DNA of 64,000 nt from an uncultured Methanobrevibacter sp. (GTDB taxonomy: Archaea; Methanobacteriota; Methanobacteria; Methanobacteriales; Methanobacteriaceae), in contig NZ_CACZTX010000002.1 of NCBI RefSeq assembly GCF_902784195.1, positions 1-64,000 on the forward strand, given 5' to 3'. Every line of letters starts with the position of its first letter. Positions within the stretch are counted from its first letter, which is position 1. The position numbers and the translations under genes are program-made. Below, piece by piece: positions 34,778-44,812 of this stretch. The notes under the pieces are model-generated. The model ran no database searches. It worked only from the letters and a program-made list of their open reading frames with translations, and was not told where the DNA came from.

Positions 34778-37378
34778 TTAATAATAATCATTTTCCATTT
34801 GCCCTTTTATCTTTTCTATAACTGCCCTATGCATTCTTTTGGTAAATTCTGATTTATCGTTCTGCTTAAGGACTTCCAAGTATCCTTGTGATACAAGATT
34901 AAATGCAAATGGGCTTGGAATGATTGTATTTATTGTCTTGATTTCCATTTCGCCACTTGAAATCCATGAAATGACTCTTTTAGCATTTTTAATGTCCATA
35001 TAGTCTTCAGTGGCTTCCCTTCTGGATTCCTTAAGTATTGGGAAATTATTGTCCATTTCCTGAATGTACTTGAGCAATATTTTACCTCTGACCTGCTGTC
35101 TTCCTACTGACTTTTCATGCCCTTTGTATCTTCTTAGGGTCATGAGGGATCTTCCAGCGCAATGCCTGAATCTGCTTGCCAATGTTTCTGTTTTGTCAAG
35201 TGACCTTATCAGGATGTTTTCAAAGTTGTTCGGATTCAATCTTTTCAATGCTTCCAATGCACCCATCTTGCCATCTGAGCTTAAATAGAATCCATTGTCT
35301 GTAATTGAAATTGTAATGTTCCTTTTGTTTCTATCACTTGCCACATAAGCTACTGCTCTTGCAATTGCATCATTTGTCTTTCTTCCGAACAAGCTATGGA
35401 AAACAACGAATTTCCTTCCACCAAATCCAGTGTAATATTCAACAAGAAGCTTTTGCTTATGGGGGATTTGAGCATATAGGAACTGTTCATTAAAGTATTC
35501 ATAGATGGAATTTGCAGCAAATTCATCAACATAGAGATATTCATGAAGGAATTCTATTATTTCCTCTTTAGATCTTCCATATTGGAATTTGCTTTCAAGA
35601 ATGTATCTGAATCTTTGGATGTCTACCGCAAGGTCAAATGCAAGAGGCAATTGCTCTGAATACCATGAAGGAATTGTAGGCGGTCCTGATGCTGGAGAAA
35701 CGTTTATGGTCATCCCTTTTCCGTAATTGAATTTATAGGTTCTTCCACCTAGAACGAAACTGTCTCCTTTTTTCAGTTTTTCCATAAAGTCCTCTTCAAC
35801 CTTTCCTATTGGCTCACCATCACATTTTACAATGACTGCAGAATGGTCCGGTATGGTTCCAATGTTGGTTGAGTAAAGCATTCTTGCTAATTTTCCTCTT
35901 TTTCCAAAGGTGTTTTCCTTATAGTCAATCCAGATTTTAGCATAAACATAACGCTCTTCAAGCTCTACATATTCTCCTGCCAAATAGCTTAGGACATCCT
36001 CATAGTCATCTCTTTCCAGGTCATTATAGCAATAGCTTTTTCTGATTACATCATATGCATAATCGATGTCCCAAGGGTTTTCAATTCCCATTCCATAAAT
36101 GTGCTGTGAAAGCACATCAAGACAGTCCTTAGGGATTTTTATATTGTCAATTTTTCCTTCCTTGGCATTTTTCAAGAGAACAGAGCATTCTACAAGTTCG
36201 TCCCTATCTGTAACGATTATCCTTCCTTTTGATTTTTCATGTAATCTATGGCCACTTCTACCTATTCTTTGAAGGGCTCTTGAAACTGATTTTGGTGAAT
36301 TGATTAGTATAACCAGGTCGATGTAACCGATATCTATTCCAAGTTCAAGAGAGGTAGAGGATACAACCGCCTTAAGTTCTCCTTTTTTCAATTTTTCTTC
36401 AGTTTCAAGTCTTGATTCTTTTGACAGTGAAGAGTGGTGTGCCATAATGTTATTGCTGTTGAAATGTTCTCCATAAAGTTTCTTAAGGTTGTAAACATAG
36501 CGTTCTGTAGCACTACGAGTATTTGTAAATATGAGAGTTGTCTTATGTTCCATTACCAGGTCATCTATTAAGGCATAAGTTGCCATTCTCGTATCTTCAT
36601 CATCAGCTATCACTATATCATCCACTGGGGAGATAACCTCTATATCCAGTTCCTTCAGATAATTGATATCCACTAGGATACAGTCCCTTTCAACCCCATA
36701 CTCATATCCTACAAGGAATTTTGCAACCTCTTCAAGTGGGCTGACTGTAGCAGATAATCCAATCCTTGTAAAACCGCCGATTAGATGTTGCAATCTTTCT
36801 AATGATAAGCTTAAGTGAACTCCCCTTTTGTTTTCAGCCAATGAATGAATCTCATCAACGATCACATACTTTACATGTGACAATTTTTCCCTGAATTTAG
36901 GGGCAACAAGCAATATTGACAATGTTTCAGGTGTTGTGATTAGGATATGTGGAGGATGCTTTAACATCTTTGTTCTTTGATATTGGGTAGTATCTCCAGT
37001 TCTAACAGCTTTTCTGATTCCTAATGGCTTTTCAGCTATTTTTTCTATTTCCTTAAGTGGCTGCTCCAGGTTTCTTTCAATATCATTGTCCAATGCCTTT
37101 AGTGGAGATATGTAAATGCAATAAACCTTATCTTCAAGTTCCCCTTTGTCTGCAAGAGCAGTCAGTTCATTTATCACAGATAAGAATGCAGTCAAGGTCT
37201 TCCCAGACCCTGTTGGTGATGAAACAAGTATATTGTTCCCTTTGTGGATTTCAGGAATCGCTTGTTTTTGTGCAGGTGTAAAGTCATCAAAGCTATTCTC
37301 AAACCATTCCTTGACATAAGGATGGAGTTTTTTATAGATTTCCTTTTTGGAATAGCTTTTTGTCTGTTTTTTAATCAT
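34778..37378 (-). CDS. lhr: Lhr-type superfamily 2 helicase
   Basis: This 866-residue ATP-dependent helicase has motif [16 protein letters not shown] (about 53-67), [11 protein letters not shown], the DEIH box [26 protein letters not shown] in [17 protein letters not shown], the ELGIDIG region and motif [11 protein letters not shown]. The C-terminal part contains the winged-helix and Lhr-core region. Lhr proteins translocate 3'-5' on single-stranded DNA and unwind forks or DNA-RNA hybrids in repair. The length is typical of archaeal Lhr. It is transcribed alone, divergent from the HEAT-repeat gene. Confidence 0.92.
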   Translation of the reverse strand: MIKKQTKSYSKKEIYKKLHPYVKEWFENSFDDFTPAQKQAIPEIHKGNNILVSSPTGSGKTLTAFLSVINELTALADKGELEDKVYCIYISPLKALDNDIERNLEQPLKEIEKIAEKPLGIRKAVRTGDTTQYQRTKMLKHPPHILITTPETLSILLVAPKFREKLSHVKYVIVDEIHSLAENKRGVHLSLSLERLQHLIGGFTRIGLSATVSPLEEVAKFLVGYEYGVERDCILVDINYLKELDIEVISPVDDIVIADDEDTRMATYALIDDLVMEHKTTLIFTNTRSATERYVYNLKKLYGEHFNSNNIMAHHSSLSKESRLETEEKLKKGELKAVVSSTSLELGIDIGYIDLVILINSPKSVSRALQRIGRSGHRLHEKSKGRIIVTDRDELVECSVLLKNAKEGKIDNIKIPKDCLDVLSQHIYGMGIENPWDIDYAYDVIRKSYCYNDLERDDYEDVLSYLAGEYVELEERYVYAKIWIDYKENTFGKRGKLARMLYSTNIGTIPDHSAVIVKCDGEPIGKVEEDFMEKLKKGDSFVLGGRTYKFNYGKGMTINVSPASGPPTIPSWYSEQLPLAFDLAVDIQRFRYILESKFQYGRSKEEIIEFLHEYLYVDEFAANSIYEYFNEQFLYAQIPHKQKLLVEYYTGFGGRKFVVFHSLFGRKTNDAIARAVAYVASDRNKRNITISITDNGFYLSSDGKMGALEALKRLNPNNFENILIRSLDKTETLASRFRHCAGRSLMTLRRYKGHEKSVGRQQVRGKILLKYIQEMDNNFPILKESRREATEDYMDIKNAKRVISWISSGEMEIKTINTIIPSPFAFNLVSQGYLEVLKQNDKSEFTKRMHRAVIEKIKGQMENDYY

Positions 37379-37621
37379 ATTATCAAATCTTTAATTTCAA
37401 ATCATTGGTGTTTTTGCGTTTTATTTTAAAATAGTTACTCATTTATTTATGTAATTTATTTATTTTATAGTTTAGTTTTTACTTATTCAAATTAATTTAA
37501 ATATTAGTTTTAACTTAAATATTATTAAATTAAGAATTAAGTTTAAAAATTTAGTTAAAATTAATCTATGTTTTTTAAAATTTTAATTATTTTAATTATT
37601 TTAGTTTTATGAGGATTTAAT

Positions 37622-38473
37622 ATGCTAGGAAATTTATCAATTGAAGAAGCTATTGAGGCATTAAAGGATGAAGATGTGGCAACTAGAAAATCAGCTATAG
37701 CAAGTTTGGAAAAGGTGAATGATGAATCCATTATCAATCCATTGATTGTAGCTACCACAGATGAAAATGCACAGGTACGTTTTAAAGCTGCAGAAATCTT
37801 AGGTAATATGGGAGAGGTAGCTGTAGATAAATTGATTGAAGAGTTTGCAAATGCGGAAGGAAAGGATAAAAGATTTTTAGCATTTGCGCTTAAGGAAACT
37901 GAAGATCCAAAGGTTATTCCTTATTTCGTCGAATCCATTGATGATGAGGATTTCGGAGTTAGAAAAGTTGCTGTAAGGGCTTTAGGAGAACTTCAAGCAG
38001 AAGATGAATTGGATAGCATTGCAAAATGTCTTGAAGATGAGGATTGGGGTGTAAAGTTAGCAGCAGTTCAGGCTTTAGGAGACCTCGCTACTGATGATTC
38101 AATTAAGTTAATCAAAAAGGCAAGAAAAAATGAGGAAGACAAGGACTTCAAGAAATCCTGTAATAAGGCAATCAAAAAAGCTGAAAAAAGAAAAAAGGCA
38201 AAGGCCTCTGGAAAATCTATTGTTAAAGTCATTCCAATGAGTACCATCAAAGAAATGGAAGAAGCTAATCTTAAAAAGGCAATTAAGGAATATGAAAGGT
38301 ATGTTGAATCAAAACAGCCAAAAGATGCTCCTTATAAAAGATTATGCGTTCTCTATAGAAAGGAAAATGACTATGACAATGAAGTAAGAGTCTTGGAAAC
38401 CGCATGTGAAGTGTTTGCTGACAATGAGAAAAAATTAGCTTACTTTGAAAAGAGATTAGCAAAATTAAAATAA
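37622..38473 (+). CDS. HEAT-repeat protein
   Basis: The 283-residue protein consists of about five HEAT/PBS-lyase-type repeats (1-160, e.g. AIEALKDEDVATRKSAIASLEKV and FGVRKVAVRALGELQAEDEL). A lysine-rich bridge follows (about 165-200), then a C-terminal helical, TPR-like part (LKKAIKEYERYVESKQPKDAPYKRLCVLYRKENDYDNEVRVL). It is probably a soluble scaffold for protein interactions. GAGGATTTAAT precedes the ATG. Proteins of this type often accompany phycobilin lyases in cyanobacteria, but no such context exists here. Confidence 0.8.
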   Translation: MLGNLSIEEAIEALKDEDVATRKSAIASLEKVNDESIINPLIVATTDENAQVRFKAAEILGNMGEVAVDKLIEEFANAEGKDKRFLAFALKETEDPKVIPYFVESIDDEDFGVRKVAVRALGELQAEDELDSIAKCLEDEDWGVKLAAVQALGDLATDDSIKLIKKARKNEEDKDFKKSCNKAIKKAEKRKKAKASGKSIVKVIPMSTIKEMEEANLKKAIKEYERYVESKQPKDAPYKRLCVLYRKENDYDNEVRVLETACEVFADNEKKLAYFEKRLAKLK

Positions 38474-38500
38474 AATTAAAATAATTTTTAATTAATTTTT

Positions 38501-38569
38501 ATTAATTTATTTTCTCTTTTTTTATTAATTTATTTTCTCTTTTTTTATTAATTTATTTTCTCTTTTTTA
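38501..38569 (+). repeat. 23-bp T-rich tandem repeat, three copies
   Basis: ATTAATTTATTTTCTCTTTT followed by a T-run occurs at 38501, 38524 and 38547 with a 23-bp period; the last copy is one or two bases short. It lies directly behind the HEAT-repeat gene. Each unit ends in 7-8 T residues, so the array offers three successive oligo-T termination signals. Confidence 0.8.
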
Positions 38570-38629
38570 ATAATTTTCTTTATTATTTTTTTTTTTAAAA
38601 ATAGTGTCTATTTTTTTTAATTTTTATTT

Positions 38630-38646
38630 TTTCATGAAATTTCATG
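38630..38646. repeat. Palindromic TTCATGAA element, copy 2
   Basis: TTTCATGAAATTTCATG is identical to 9618-9634 and is followed by a third TTTCATGAA at 38651-38659. It sits in the short gap between convergent genes (HEAT-repeat protein and nitrilase-family amidase), flanked by T-runs. Confidence 0.7.
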
Positions 38647-38674
38647 TTTATTTCATGAACAAATCTTATTTTAT

Positions 38675-39520
38675 CTATTTTTCATTTATTTCATATAAAT
38701 CTGTTCTTCTATTCTTTAAAACAGGAATCTCTTCTCTAATTCTTTTTATTTCACCCAAATCGATTTCAACGATTTTTAATTCTTCATTGTAATCCAATTC
38801 CTCAATAACTTCTCCCCATGGATTAACAGCTATTGAATGACCATAAGAATTATAACTTGCATCCTTATCTAATGCTGGTGCAACTCCAATTGCATAAACT
38901 TGATTGTCCAATGCCCTTGATCTAAATAGGAGTTCCCAGTGTGCAGGGCCTGTAGTCAAATTGAAAGCTCCAGGGAAAATTAATATTTCTGCTCCATTCA
39001 ATGCCATGATTCTTGAAAGCTCCACAAATCTTATGTCATAGCAGATTCCAATTCCAAAGCTTGCCAACTCTGTTTCGATTATTGTGAAATCATTTCCTGA
39101 ACTTAAGGTATCTGATTCCTTAAAATAGATTTCCCCCTTAACATCTATGTCAAAGAGATGCATTTTCCTATGCTTTCCTAATGATTTTCCAGTATTGTCG
39201 AAGAAAACTGCAGTATTATATATTGATTCAGTGTCTTTCCCATCATCTCTTTCAAGTTCAGGTATGGATCCTGCCAAAACATGAATGTTCTCTTCTTTTG
39301 CAATTTTAGCTATTTCCTTTAAAGTATTGCTGCTTTCCAATATTTCAGCATATTCTATGAATTTCTCATTTTCATATGGGCAGTTAAACATTTCAGGAAG
39401 AACAGCTAAATATGCTCCTTGCTTTTTTGATTCCTTTATCATTTGAATGGCCTTTTTGATATTCTTTTCCTTATTGTCCACAACATTCATTTGACAAAGA
39501 GCTATTTTAATTGTTTTCAT
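38675..39520 (-). CDS. Nitrilase-superfamily amidase (Nit2/omega-amidase-like)
   Basis: The 281-residue carbon-nitrogen hydrolase shows the Glu-Lys-Cys triad in AVLPEMFNCPYENEKF (Glu), KHRKMHLFDIDV (Lys) and FGIGICYDIRFVELSR (Cys). The LPEMFNCPY version and length resemble Nit2/omega-amidase proteins that hydrolyse alpha-ketoglutaramate or similar dicarboxylic acid monoamides; a repair role on deaminated metabolites is plausible. No signal peptide is seen. It is a single gene with an ATG 39520 start and weak Shine-Dalgarno (GAGGAAAAA). Confidence 0.85.
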   Translation of the reverse strand: MKTIKIALCQMNVVDNKEKNIKKAIQMIKESKKQGAYLAVLPEMFNCPYENEKFIEYAEILESSNTLKEIAKIAKEENIHVLAGSIPELERDDGKDTESIYNTAVFFDNTGKSLGKHRKMHLFDIDVKGEIYFKESDTLSSGNDFTIIETELASFGIGICYDIRFVELSRIMALNGAEILIFPGAFNLTTGPAHWELLFRSRALDNQVYAIGVAPALDKDASYNSYGHSIAVNPWGEVIEELDYNEELKIVEIDLGEIKRIREEIPVLKNRRTDLYEINEK

Positions 39521-39759
39521 GTTTTTTCCTCGATGAGTTGATTTTGATAATAAAAAAATAGATTTAATATTTAATTTAAATTTTAATTAATATTTAATTT
39601 AATATTTTATATTTAATATTTTATATTTAATATTTCGAATGATATCTTAAATTATAAAGTTTGTAAAAATTAAAAAAATATAGAAAAATAAAGAAAAATA
39701 AAAAAGAAAAAGTAATTATTTTTAAGTGGAAGTTAAAAATAAAAAATAATAGATTAGTT

Positions 39760-40839
39760 TTAAGCTATTTCTGCACCGTCTGCTGCATCAATTTCAGTTG
39801 TTTGAAAACTAATACTATTAATCATATTTTGGATTTCAGTTGTATTCAAAGCGCTAATGTCTTTATTACTTGATTTACCATTATTTATGACAAAGCTGTA
39901 ATATACTCCATCACGTAATATGCAGTAGTATCTTGAATATCCTTGATCTGCAGTGCTGATTGTCATTCTCAAGGATGGGATTCCACCAACCTCATAAGTT
40001 TCAGCGTCTAAAACTTCACCATTCAATGATTGTGATGTTGCATTGATGTCACTTATGATCTTATCATAGGTAATGTCATCACTTTGAATTGTAGTGAATC
40101 CAATTAATGTGTTATCTTTAGTTTTGAATGCAATATCGCTGGAATTGCTGTTTCCATCGGTATTGTTGTACATGGACCAATTTCCTGAGTAATTGAAACT
40201 GATTATTCCATCAGAATAAGTTTTCACTTCATCAGTGGTTTGGTTTTGTAGTCCATTGATTCCAATTCCCGCAATCAAGAGAATGATTATTGCGAGTATT
40301 GCTACAATTGCAATTTTTCTAATGTTTATGCTGGAGCCGCCACTTGATTTTTCAGTGACTTTAGGTTCAGCTTTCTTCTCTTTTTTAGGAATTGATTTTT
40401 TAACTTTTTCTTCCTTAGGACTTTCTTTTTTAATTTCCCTAGTGATCTTTTCAGTTTTTGCAGAACTGAATTTTTTAGCAGGGTCTTTAATTCCCTTATC
40501 TTTTTGCTTGAATCCTTCAGTTGCAGTTTTGCTAAATGAAGGTTTAGCGCTTTTTTGAGCTTGAGCGTGACTTTTTTGTTCTTTCTCTCTAGAAACACTA
40601 CTAAATTTACTTAAATCGAAGCTACCTAACTTGCTGGATAATCCTTTTCCAAAGCCGGATGAACTGCCTGAGAATATTGAATCATTAGTGCTAGTGATTA
40701 CTCCTGGCTTGAACTTATCATCTAACTTAGGTGGTCTAGAATTTGCTTCAGATTTTGGAGGAAGTTTAGCACCACAGTTACCACAAACTGGTGCACTGTC
40801 ATAACTTGCATTTCCACACTCTTGACAATATTTTACCAA
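39760..40839 (-). CDS. Zinc-ribbon, single-pass membrane protein with PsbP-like outer domain
   Basis: The 359-residue protein starts with a zinc ribbon (C5-C8/C19-C22, CQECGNASYDSAPVCGNCGAKL). A Ser/Lys/Glu-rich linker of about 145 residues and one membrane helix (about 176-198, IAIVAILAIIILLIAGIGING) follow. The last domain, of about 155 residues (DGIISFNYSGNWSMYNN...), resembles the beta-rich PsbP/DUF1795-like fold. The start codon is TTG 40839, supported by AGGAGG seven nt upstream; no ATG or GTG with a Shine-Dalgarno is available. It has the same zinc-ribbon-plus-membrane layout as the EF-hand protein at 12.4 kb. The function is unknown. Confidence 0.72.
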   Translation of the reverse strand: MVKYCQECGNASYDSAPVCGNCGAKLPPKSEANSRPPKLDDKFKPGVITSTNDSIFSGSSSGFGKGLSSKLGSFDLSKFSSVSREKEQKSHAQAQKSAKPSFSKTATEGFKQKDKGIKDPAKKFSSAKTEKITREIKKESPKEEKVKKSIPKKEKKAEPKVTEKSSGGSSINIRKIAIVAILAIIILLIAGIGINGLQNQTTDEVKTYSDGIISFNYSGNWSMYNNTDGNSNSSDIAFKTKDNTLIGFTTIQSDDITYDKIISDINATSQSLNGEVLDAETYEVGGIPSLRMTISTADQGYSRYYCILRDGVYYSFVINNGKSSNKDISALNTTEIQNMINSISFQTTEIDAADGAEIA

Positions 40840-41105
40840 ATTTTAACCTCCTACTTTCGATAATTAGATTAAAATACTTATAAATATTCTTATAAAAATT
40901 CTTATGAAAATTTTTTAATATATTATGATATATACTAATATTAATGTTTATATTTAATCTTATATTTAAAATTTAACATATTTTAAGGATATTTTAAACA
41001 ATTAAGGCAAATTATTTTATTAAGTAATTAGAAATTAATATTTAATTGAAAATTTTTAAAATTTAAAAAATATCTTTTAATAATCTTTAAGAATAATGTG
41101 ATAAT

Positions 41106-41606
41106 ATGGCTGAAGAAAAAGAAATTAAATGTGACAATATCAATTATGCAGTTTATAAAATTGAGGATTGGGAAAATGATTATGAAATAAACATCATTGG
41201 GACTGCAAGAGAAAAACCTGTAACTCAACCAACTTTAGATCATATGCTTAAGCAAATGGAACATATAAGAGTGTCTGTATTTGAAATTGGTGGAAAGGAA
41301 GTCAATGGGATGATTGGATTAGGCATGCAGCTCAATCAATCCATGCAAAAAAGAGATTTGGATGAGCTTATTCAACAGGAAGAAAAAGAGTACCAATCAA
41401 TTATGGAAGAATTGAATGCCCTTGAATTAAAATCCGCTGAGGACACTATTTCTTTAGATACTGATGAGTATGTTATTTATAAATTAGAGTATGATGGACA
41501 TACATTATCCCCTAAGCCTTATAATGATTATGCTATAAGACATCAAAAGGAAGAAATCGAACGTCTTAAGAAAGAAAGTGGGCAAAAATTCGTTTTAGAT
41601 CTTTAA
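41106..41606 (+). CDS. Hypothetical protein with coiled-coil segment
   Basis: This 166-residue acidic soluble protein is not recognised. The N-terminal part (NYAVYKIEDWENDYEINIIGTA) and a similar C-terminal part (EYVIYKLEYDGHTLSPKPYNDY) look like related beta elements around a helical, charged middle (SMQKRDLDELIQQEEKEYQSIMEELNALEL). GTGATAAT precedes the ATG. The gene is followed by a perfect hairpin before the convergent mntP. Confidence 0.6.
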   Translation: MAEEKEIKCDNINYAVYKIEDWENDYEINIIGTAREKPVTQPTLDHMLKQMEHIRVSVFEIGGKEVNGMIGLGMQLNQSMQKRDLDELIQQEEKEYQSIMEELNALELKSAEDTISLDTDEYVIYKLEYDGHTLSPKPYNDYAIRHQKEEIERLKKESGQKFVLDL

Positions 41607-41625
41607 TTATTATTAAAAAAAGATT

Positions 41626-41649
41626 TGAGCTTTAATATTCTAAAGCTCA
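41626..41649. terminator. Bidirectional hairpin terminator
   Basis: TGAGCTTTA (41626-41634) and TAAAGCTCA (41641-41649) form a perfect 9-bp stem with a 6-nt loop between two convergent genes. TTTAACTATTTTT follows on the plus strand. On the minus strand the hairpin is followed by TCTTTTTTTAATAATAATT, so it can serve both genes. Confidence 0.7.
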
Positions 41650-41660
41650 TTTAACTATTT

Positions 41661-42242
41661 TTATAAAACCAATATTCCTAATCCTTCAAGGAGGATTTTT
41701 ACACCAAGCAAGATTAAGATTACTCCACCAAGTATTTCAAACTTGTCTCCGAAGTAATTTCCTATTTTTTTACCTAAATAAAGGCCAATTATTGTGAAAA
41801 TAAATGCTGTAACCCCAATCATGATTATTGGAATCAAGATGTCTGTTTTCAATACTGCATAGGTTATTCCAACTGCAAATGCATCTATGCTTGTAGCTAT
41901 TGCAAGCAATGTCAACTCTTTAAATGAAAACTTATCAGATGAATCCTCTTCTTCTTCATTGGAGAAGCTTTCCCTAATCATGTTTGATCCAATCAAAAGA
42001 AGCAGGATAAATGCTATCCAAGGAGCGAATGTAGTTATGAGCCATTCAAGTTGAATTCCACCTAACCAACCTAATACCGGCATTAAAGCTTGAAATCCTC
42101 CAAAGAATATTGCAAACCATAAGACTTGGCTTTTGGTGATTTTCTTTAATGTGAATCCTTTTGTAAGTGAAACGCTGAATGCATCCATTGCAAGTGCAAT
42201 TGCAATGAGTAATGTTGAAATAAAATCCATAATAATCATCAA
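41661..42242 (-). CDS. mntP: Manganese efflux pump MntP
   Basis: The 193-residue inner-membrane protein has six hydrophobic helices and the internal duplication of the MntP family. Acidic membrane residues lie in ALAMDAFSVSLTKGF (TM1) and in ATSIDAFAVGITYAV (TM4), with a short acidic cytoplasmic loop (SNEEEEDSSDKF) between halves. It should export Mn2+ and protect against manganese excess. The start is uncertain: ATG 42242 or ATG 42230, neither with a clear Shine-Dalgarno. It follows nucS by only 16 nt and is probably co-transcribed. No Mn riboswitch is seen. Confidence 0.88.
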   Translation of the reverse strand: MMIIMDFISTLLIAIALAMDAFSVSLTKGFTLKKITKSQVLWFAIFFGGFQALMPVLGWLGGIQLEWLITTFAPWIAFILLLLIGSNMIRESFSNEEEEDSSDKFSFKELTLLAIATSIDAFAVGITYAVLKTDILIPIIMIGVTAFIFTIIGLYLGKKIGNYFGDKFEILGGVILILLGVKILLEGLGILVL

Positions 42243-42258
42243 TGTTTAAACATAAGTT

Positions 42259-43044
42259 CTATCCAAAGGCATCTAAAGTAACCTTTTTATCCTTTTTAAG
42301 TTCTCTTGGAGGCTCTACAGCTACAAATTCGATTCCTTCCTCTTCAAGAAGCTCAAGTGCATCGTCACCTATTGAAGGTGCTACAAGCAAACCTCTGATT
42401 TTCTGTTTTTCTCCAGTTTTTCCTTTGATTTCCTTGTTTTCCCTATTTTCAAAGTCAGACAAGTATCTTCTGATTTGCTTAACTGCAGCTATTCCTGCCT
42501 TACGTGCTTTCAATTCCAGAATCATAAGGTTTCCTTCACTATCCTTTCCAAGAATGTCAATGAACCCATGTTCGGTAGCATATTCCCTTACGCTTGGACG
42601 GAATCCTTCCTCAATTATGTGAGGCTTTTCCCAAATCATGTCCCCCATATCCTTTTCATAGCCTGCTCTTTCAAGCTCTTCATAATCTTCAATTAGGTTA
42701 TAGTTAGCGTAATGAACCTTTCTGACTTCAACTTCCAATCTTTCAGGAGGACTGCGCCTATGGCTTTCCAAAAAGAGTATTTCATCTTTGATATAAGCTC
42801 TTGGTCTTGATTTAGGAGGTTGCCAGTTAACTGGATCAACCTTATTATCCTGATGAATCAAGAAGCATCCATCCGGTTTCATCATGATGATTCTTTCACC
42901 ATAATCAAGTTCACTTAATGCACGGCCTTCATAGCTAACTCTACAGCATGCAAAAAGCAATATGGTCGCCTTTTTCCTAAGGCCTTCCTCAATAAGCTCA
43001 TAAGTCTCTTCATAATTAGGATTTTCTAAAATTTTGTATTTCAT
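42259..43044 (-). CDS. nucS: Mismatch endonuclease NucS/EndoMS
   Basis: The 261-residue protein has the NucS N-terminal DNA-binding domain ([36 protein letters not shown], with DPVNWQPP) and the C-terminal RecB-like nuclease core ([27 protein letters not shown], with the D-E-K catalytic set). It cuts both strands at mismatches in the archaeal/actinobacterial non-canonical repair route. ATG 43044 is the sensible start; the upstream 26-residue extension is AT-rich and unlike the family. The C-terminal TLDAFG end could be a PCNA-interacting motif, an inference. It precedes mntP by 16 nt. Confidence 0.92.
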   Translation of the reverse strand: MKYKILENPNYEETYELIEEGLRKKATILLFACCRVSYEGRALSELDYGERIIMMKPDGCFLIHQDNKVDPVNWQPPKSRPRAYIKDEILFLESHRRSPPERLEVEVRKVHYANYNLIEDYEELERAGYEKDMGDMIWEKPHIIEEGFRPSVREYATEHGFIDILGKDSEGNLMILELKARKAGIAAVKQIRRYLSDFENRENKEIKGKTGEKQKIRGLLVAPSIGDDALELLEEEGIEFVAVEPPRELKKDKKVTLDAFG

Positions 43045-43251
43045 TTTATCAATTATAATTTTTATAAATAGTAAGTTATTTGTAAAGTTATTTGTACAAT
43101 TTGTTTTATTTCCACTAATCAATATTTGTTTTTATTTTTTATAAATTTAATCAATTTATTACTTTTTTATGAATTTTTTAAATGTTAATAATACCCTTAA
43201 AATTTTATATATGACTATGTATATATTAATAATAGTTAGGAAATGATTATT

Positions 43252-44628
43252 ATGGAAATGAATGAAAATGTTGAAATGATTACAGGAGACCCAAAGAAAG
43301 CTATTAATAAGCTTGCATGGCCTATGATAGCAAGTATGTTTTTAATTTTTTTAAATAATATTGTGGATAGTATTTGGGTAGCAGGATTAGGTCCGGCTCC
43401 TTTGGCAGCACTTGGATATGTCACTCCATTGTTTATGGTGCTTGTAGGATTTGGAAATGGTATAGGTGCTGGTGCAACCTCTCTCATTTCTCGTTATATT
43501 GGTGCTGAAAAAAGAGATGAGGCAAATAATGCCGCTATTCACTCTGCTATTTTAAGTGTAATTGTTTCATTAATTCTTACAGTATTTTTCCTTTTATCTT
43601 TAGAATCCTTATTGAAGATAATGGGAGCTAGTGATGTATTGAAATATGCTATGGATTATGGTATAATCGTATTTGCTTTCACTGCCCCTATTTTAATTCC
43701 CCCTATTTTTGGAGGAGCATTTAGGGCAGAAGGGGATGTAAAAAGAGCTACTTTGCCTATTGCTGTTGTAGCTATTATCAATATGGTTTTAGATCCAATA
43801 TTTATTTATTCATTTGGTTGGGGAGTTTCAGGTGCAGCTCTTGCAACAGGATTATCTCCTTTATTTGCTATTCTAATGATGTTATATTGGATTTTCATTA
43901 AGAAAGATACCTACTTATCATATAATAAAAAGGATTTCCATAATAATTTTAAAATGTATAAGGACATTTTAGTTGTAGGTATTCCAGCAAGTTTGGAACA
44001 ATTGATCATGGCAGCTCTTGCTGTTACTGTCAATTATATGCTTACTTTGGTTTCAGGTTCAACTGCTGTAGCCGTTTATACTGCAGGTTGGAGAATCATA
44101 TCCCTTGGCCTATTGCCCGCTATTGGTGTTGGAACTGCAGCAATCACCGTTGCAGGTGTTGCATATGGTGCGAAGAAGTATGAAAATATTAGAACTGCAT
44201 GCAGATATTCCGTTAAGCTAGGTCTAATCTCCTCTATTATAGTTTGCATATTGCTCTTTGTATTTGCAAATCAAGTTGCATTCATATTCTCTTATTCAGA
44301 GGCAAGCTCACATCTTGAACCGTTGATTGCTTCATTCATTCAATTGATGTGCCTTTTCATATTGTATGTCCCATTTGGTGCAAGTGCAGGAAACGTATTC
44401 CAAGGGCTTGGAAAAGGAACAACTTCCTTTATTTTAACCACATTCAGGGAATTTGTCCTCGTATTGATATTTGCATACCTTTTAGGATTTGTATTCAATA
44501 TGGGTGAGCGTGGAATTTATTACGGTATGCTTTTAGGTGGTTTTTTAGGTTCCGTAATAGCTTATGGATACATTGAACTTTATGTGGACAGATTGATTAA
44601 GGGAAAAGTTAAAGGAAGCGAGATTTAG
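43252..44628 (+). CDS. MATE-family efflux transporter
   Basis: The product (458 residues from ATG 43252) has about twelve membrane helices in two halves. Each half opens with the MATE-type pattern (LAWPMIASMFLIFLNNIVDSIWVAGLGPAPLAALGYVTP and LVVGIPASLEQLIMAALAVTVNYML). It exports organic cations or drugs in exchange for Na+ or H+; the substrate is not predictable. ATG 43243 and ATG 43258 are also in frame; 43252 is preferred for its spacing from TTAGGA. A TATA element (TTTTATATATG) at about 43203-43212 gives a short leader. Confidence 0.88.
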   Translation: MEMNENVEMITGDPKKAINKLAWPMIASMFLIFLNNIVDSIWVAGLGPAPLAALGYVTPLFMVLVGFGNGIGAGATSLISRYIGAEKRDEANNAAIHSAILSVIVSLILTVFFLLSLESLLKIMGASDVLKYAMDYGIIVFAFTAPILIPPIFGGAFRAEGDVKRATLPIAVVAIINMVLDPIFIYSFGWGVSGAALATGLSPLFAILMMLYWIFIKKDTYLSYNKKDFHNNFKMYKDILVVGIPASLEQLIMAALAVTVNYMLTLVSGSTAVAVYTAGWRIISLGLLPAIGVGTAAITVAGVAYGAKKYENIRTACRYSVKLGLISSIIVCILLFVFANQVAFIFSYSEASSHLEPLIASFIQLMCLFILYVPFGASAGNVFQGLGKGTTSFILTTFREFVLVLIFAYLLGFVFNMGERGIYYGMLLGGFLGSVIAYGYIELYVDRLIKGKVKGSEI

Positions 44629-44812
44629 CTTTAGCTTTTCAACTTCTATTTTATTTTTATCTTATTTCATTTCTTTAAAATTTATTTCATCCATTACAAT
44701 TTATTTAAATTACTTAATCTGGTAATATAAACTTTTTTAAATGATTTGATACAAATTAATTAATAGAAAAAATATTTTATAATTTATAATTTTTTTAGGC
44801 GGTTAATTTAAT

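Noticed and set aside
38501-38569. CRISPR array
   Set aside because: The units are contiguous 23-bp tandem copies without unique spacers and are pure T-rich sequence.
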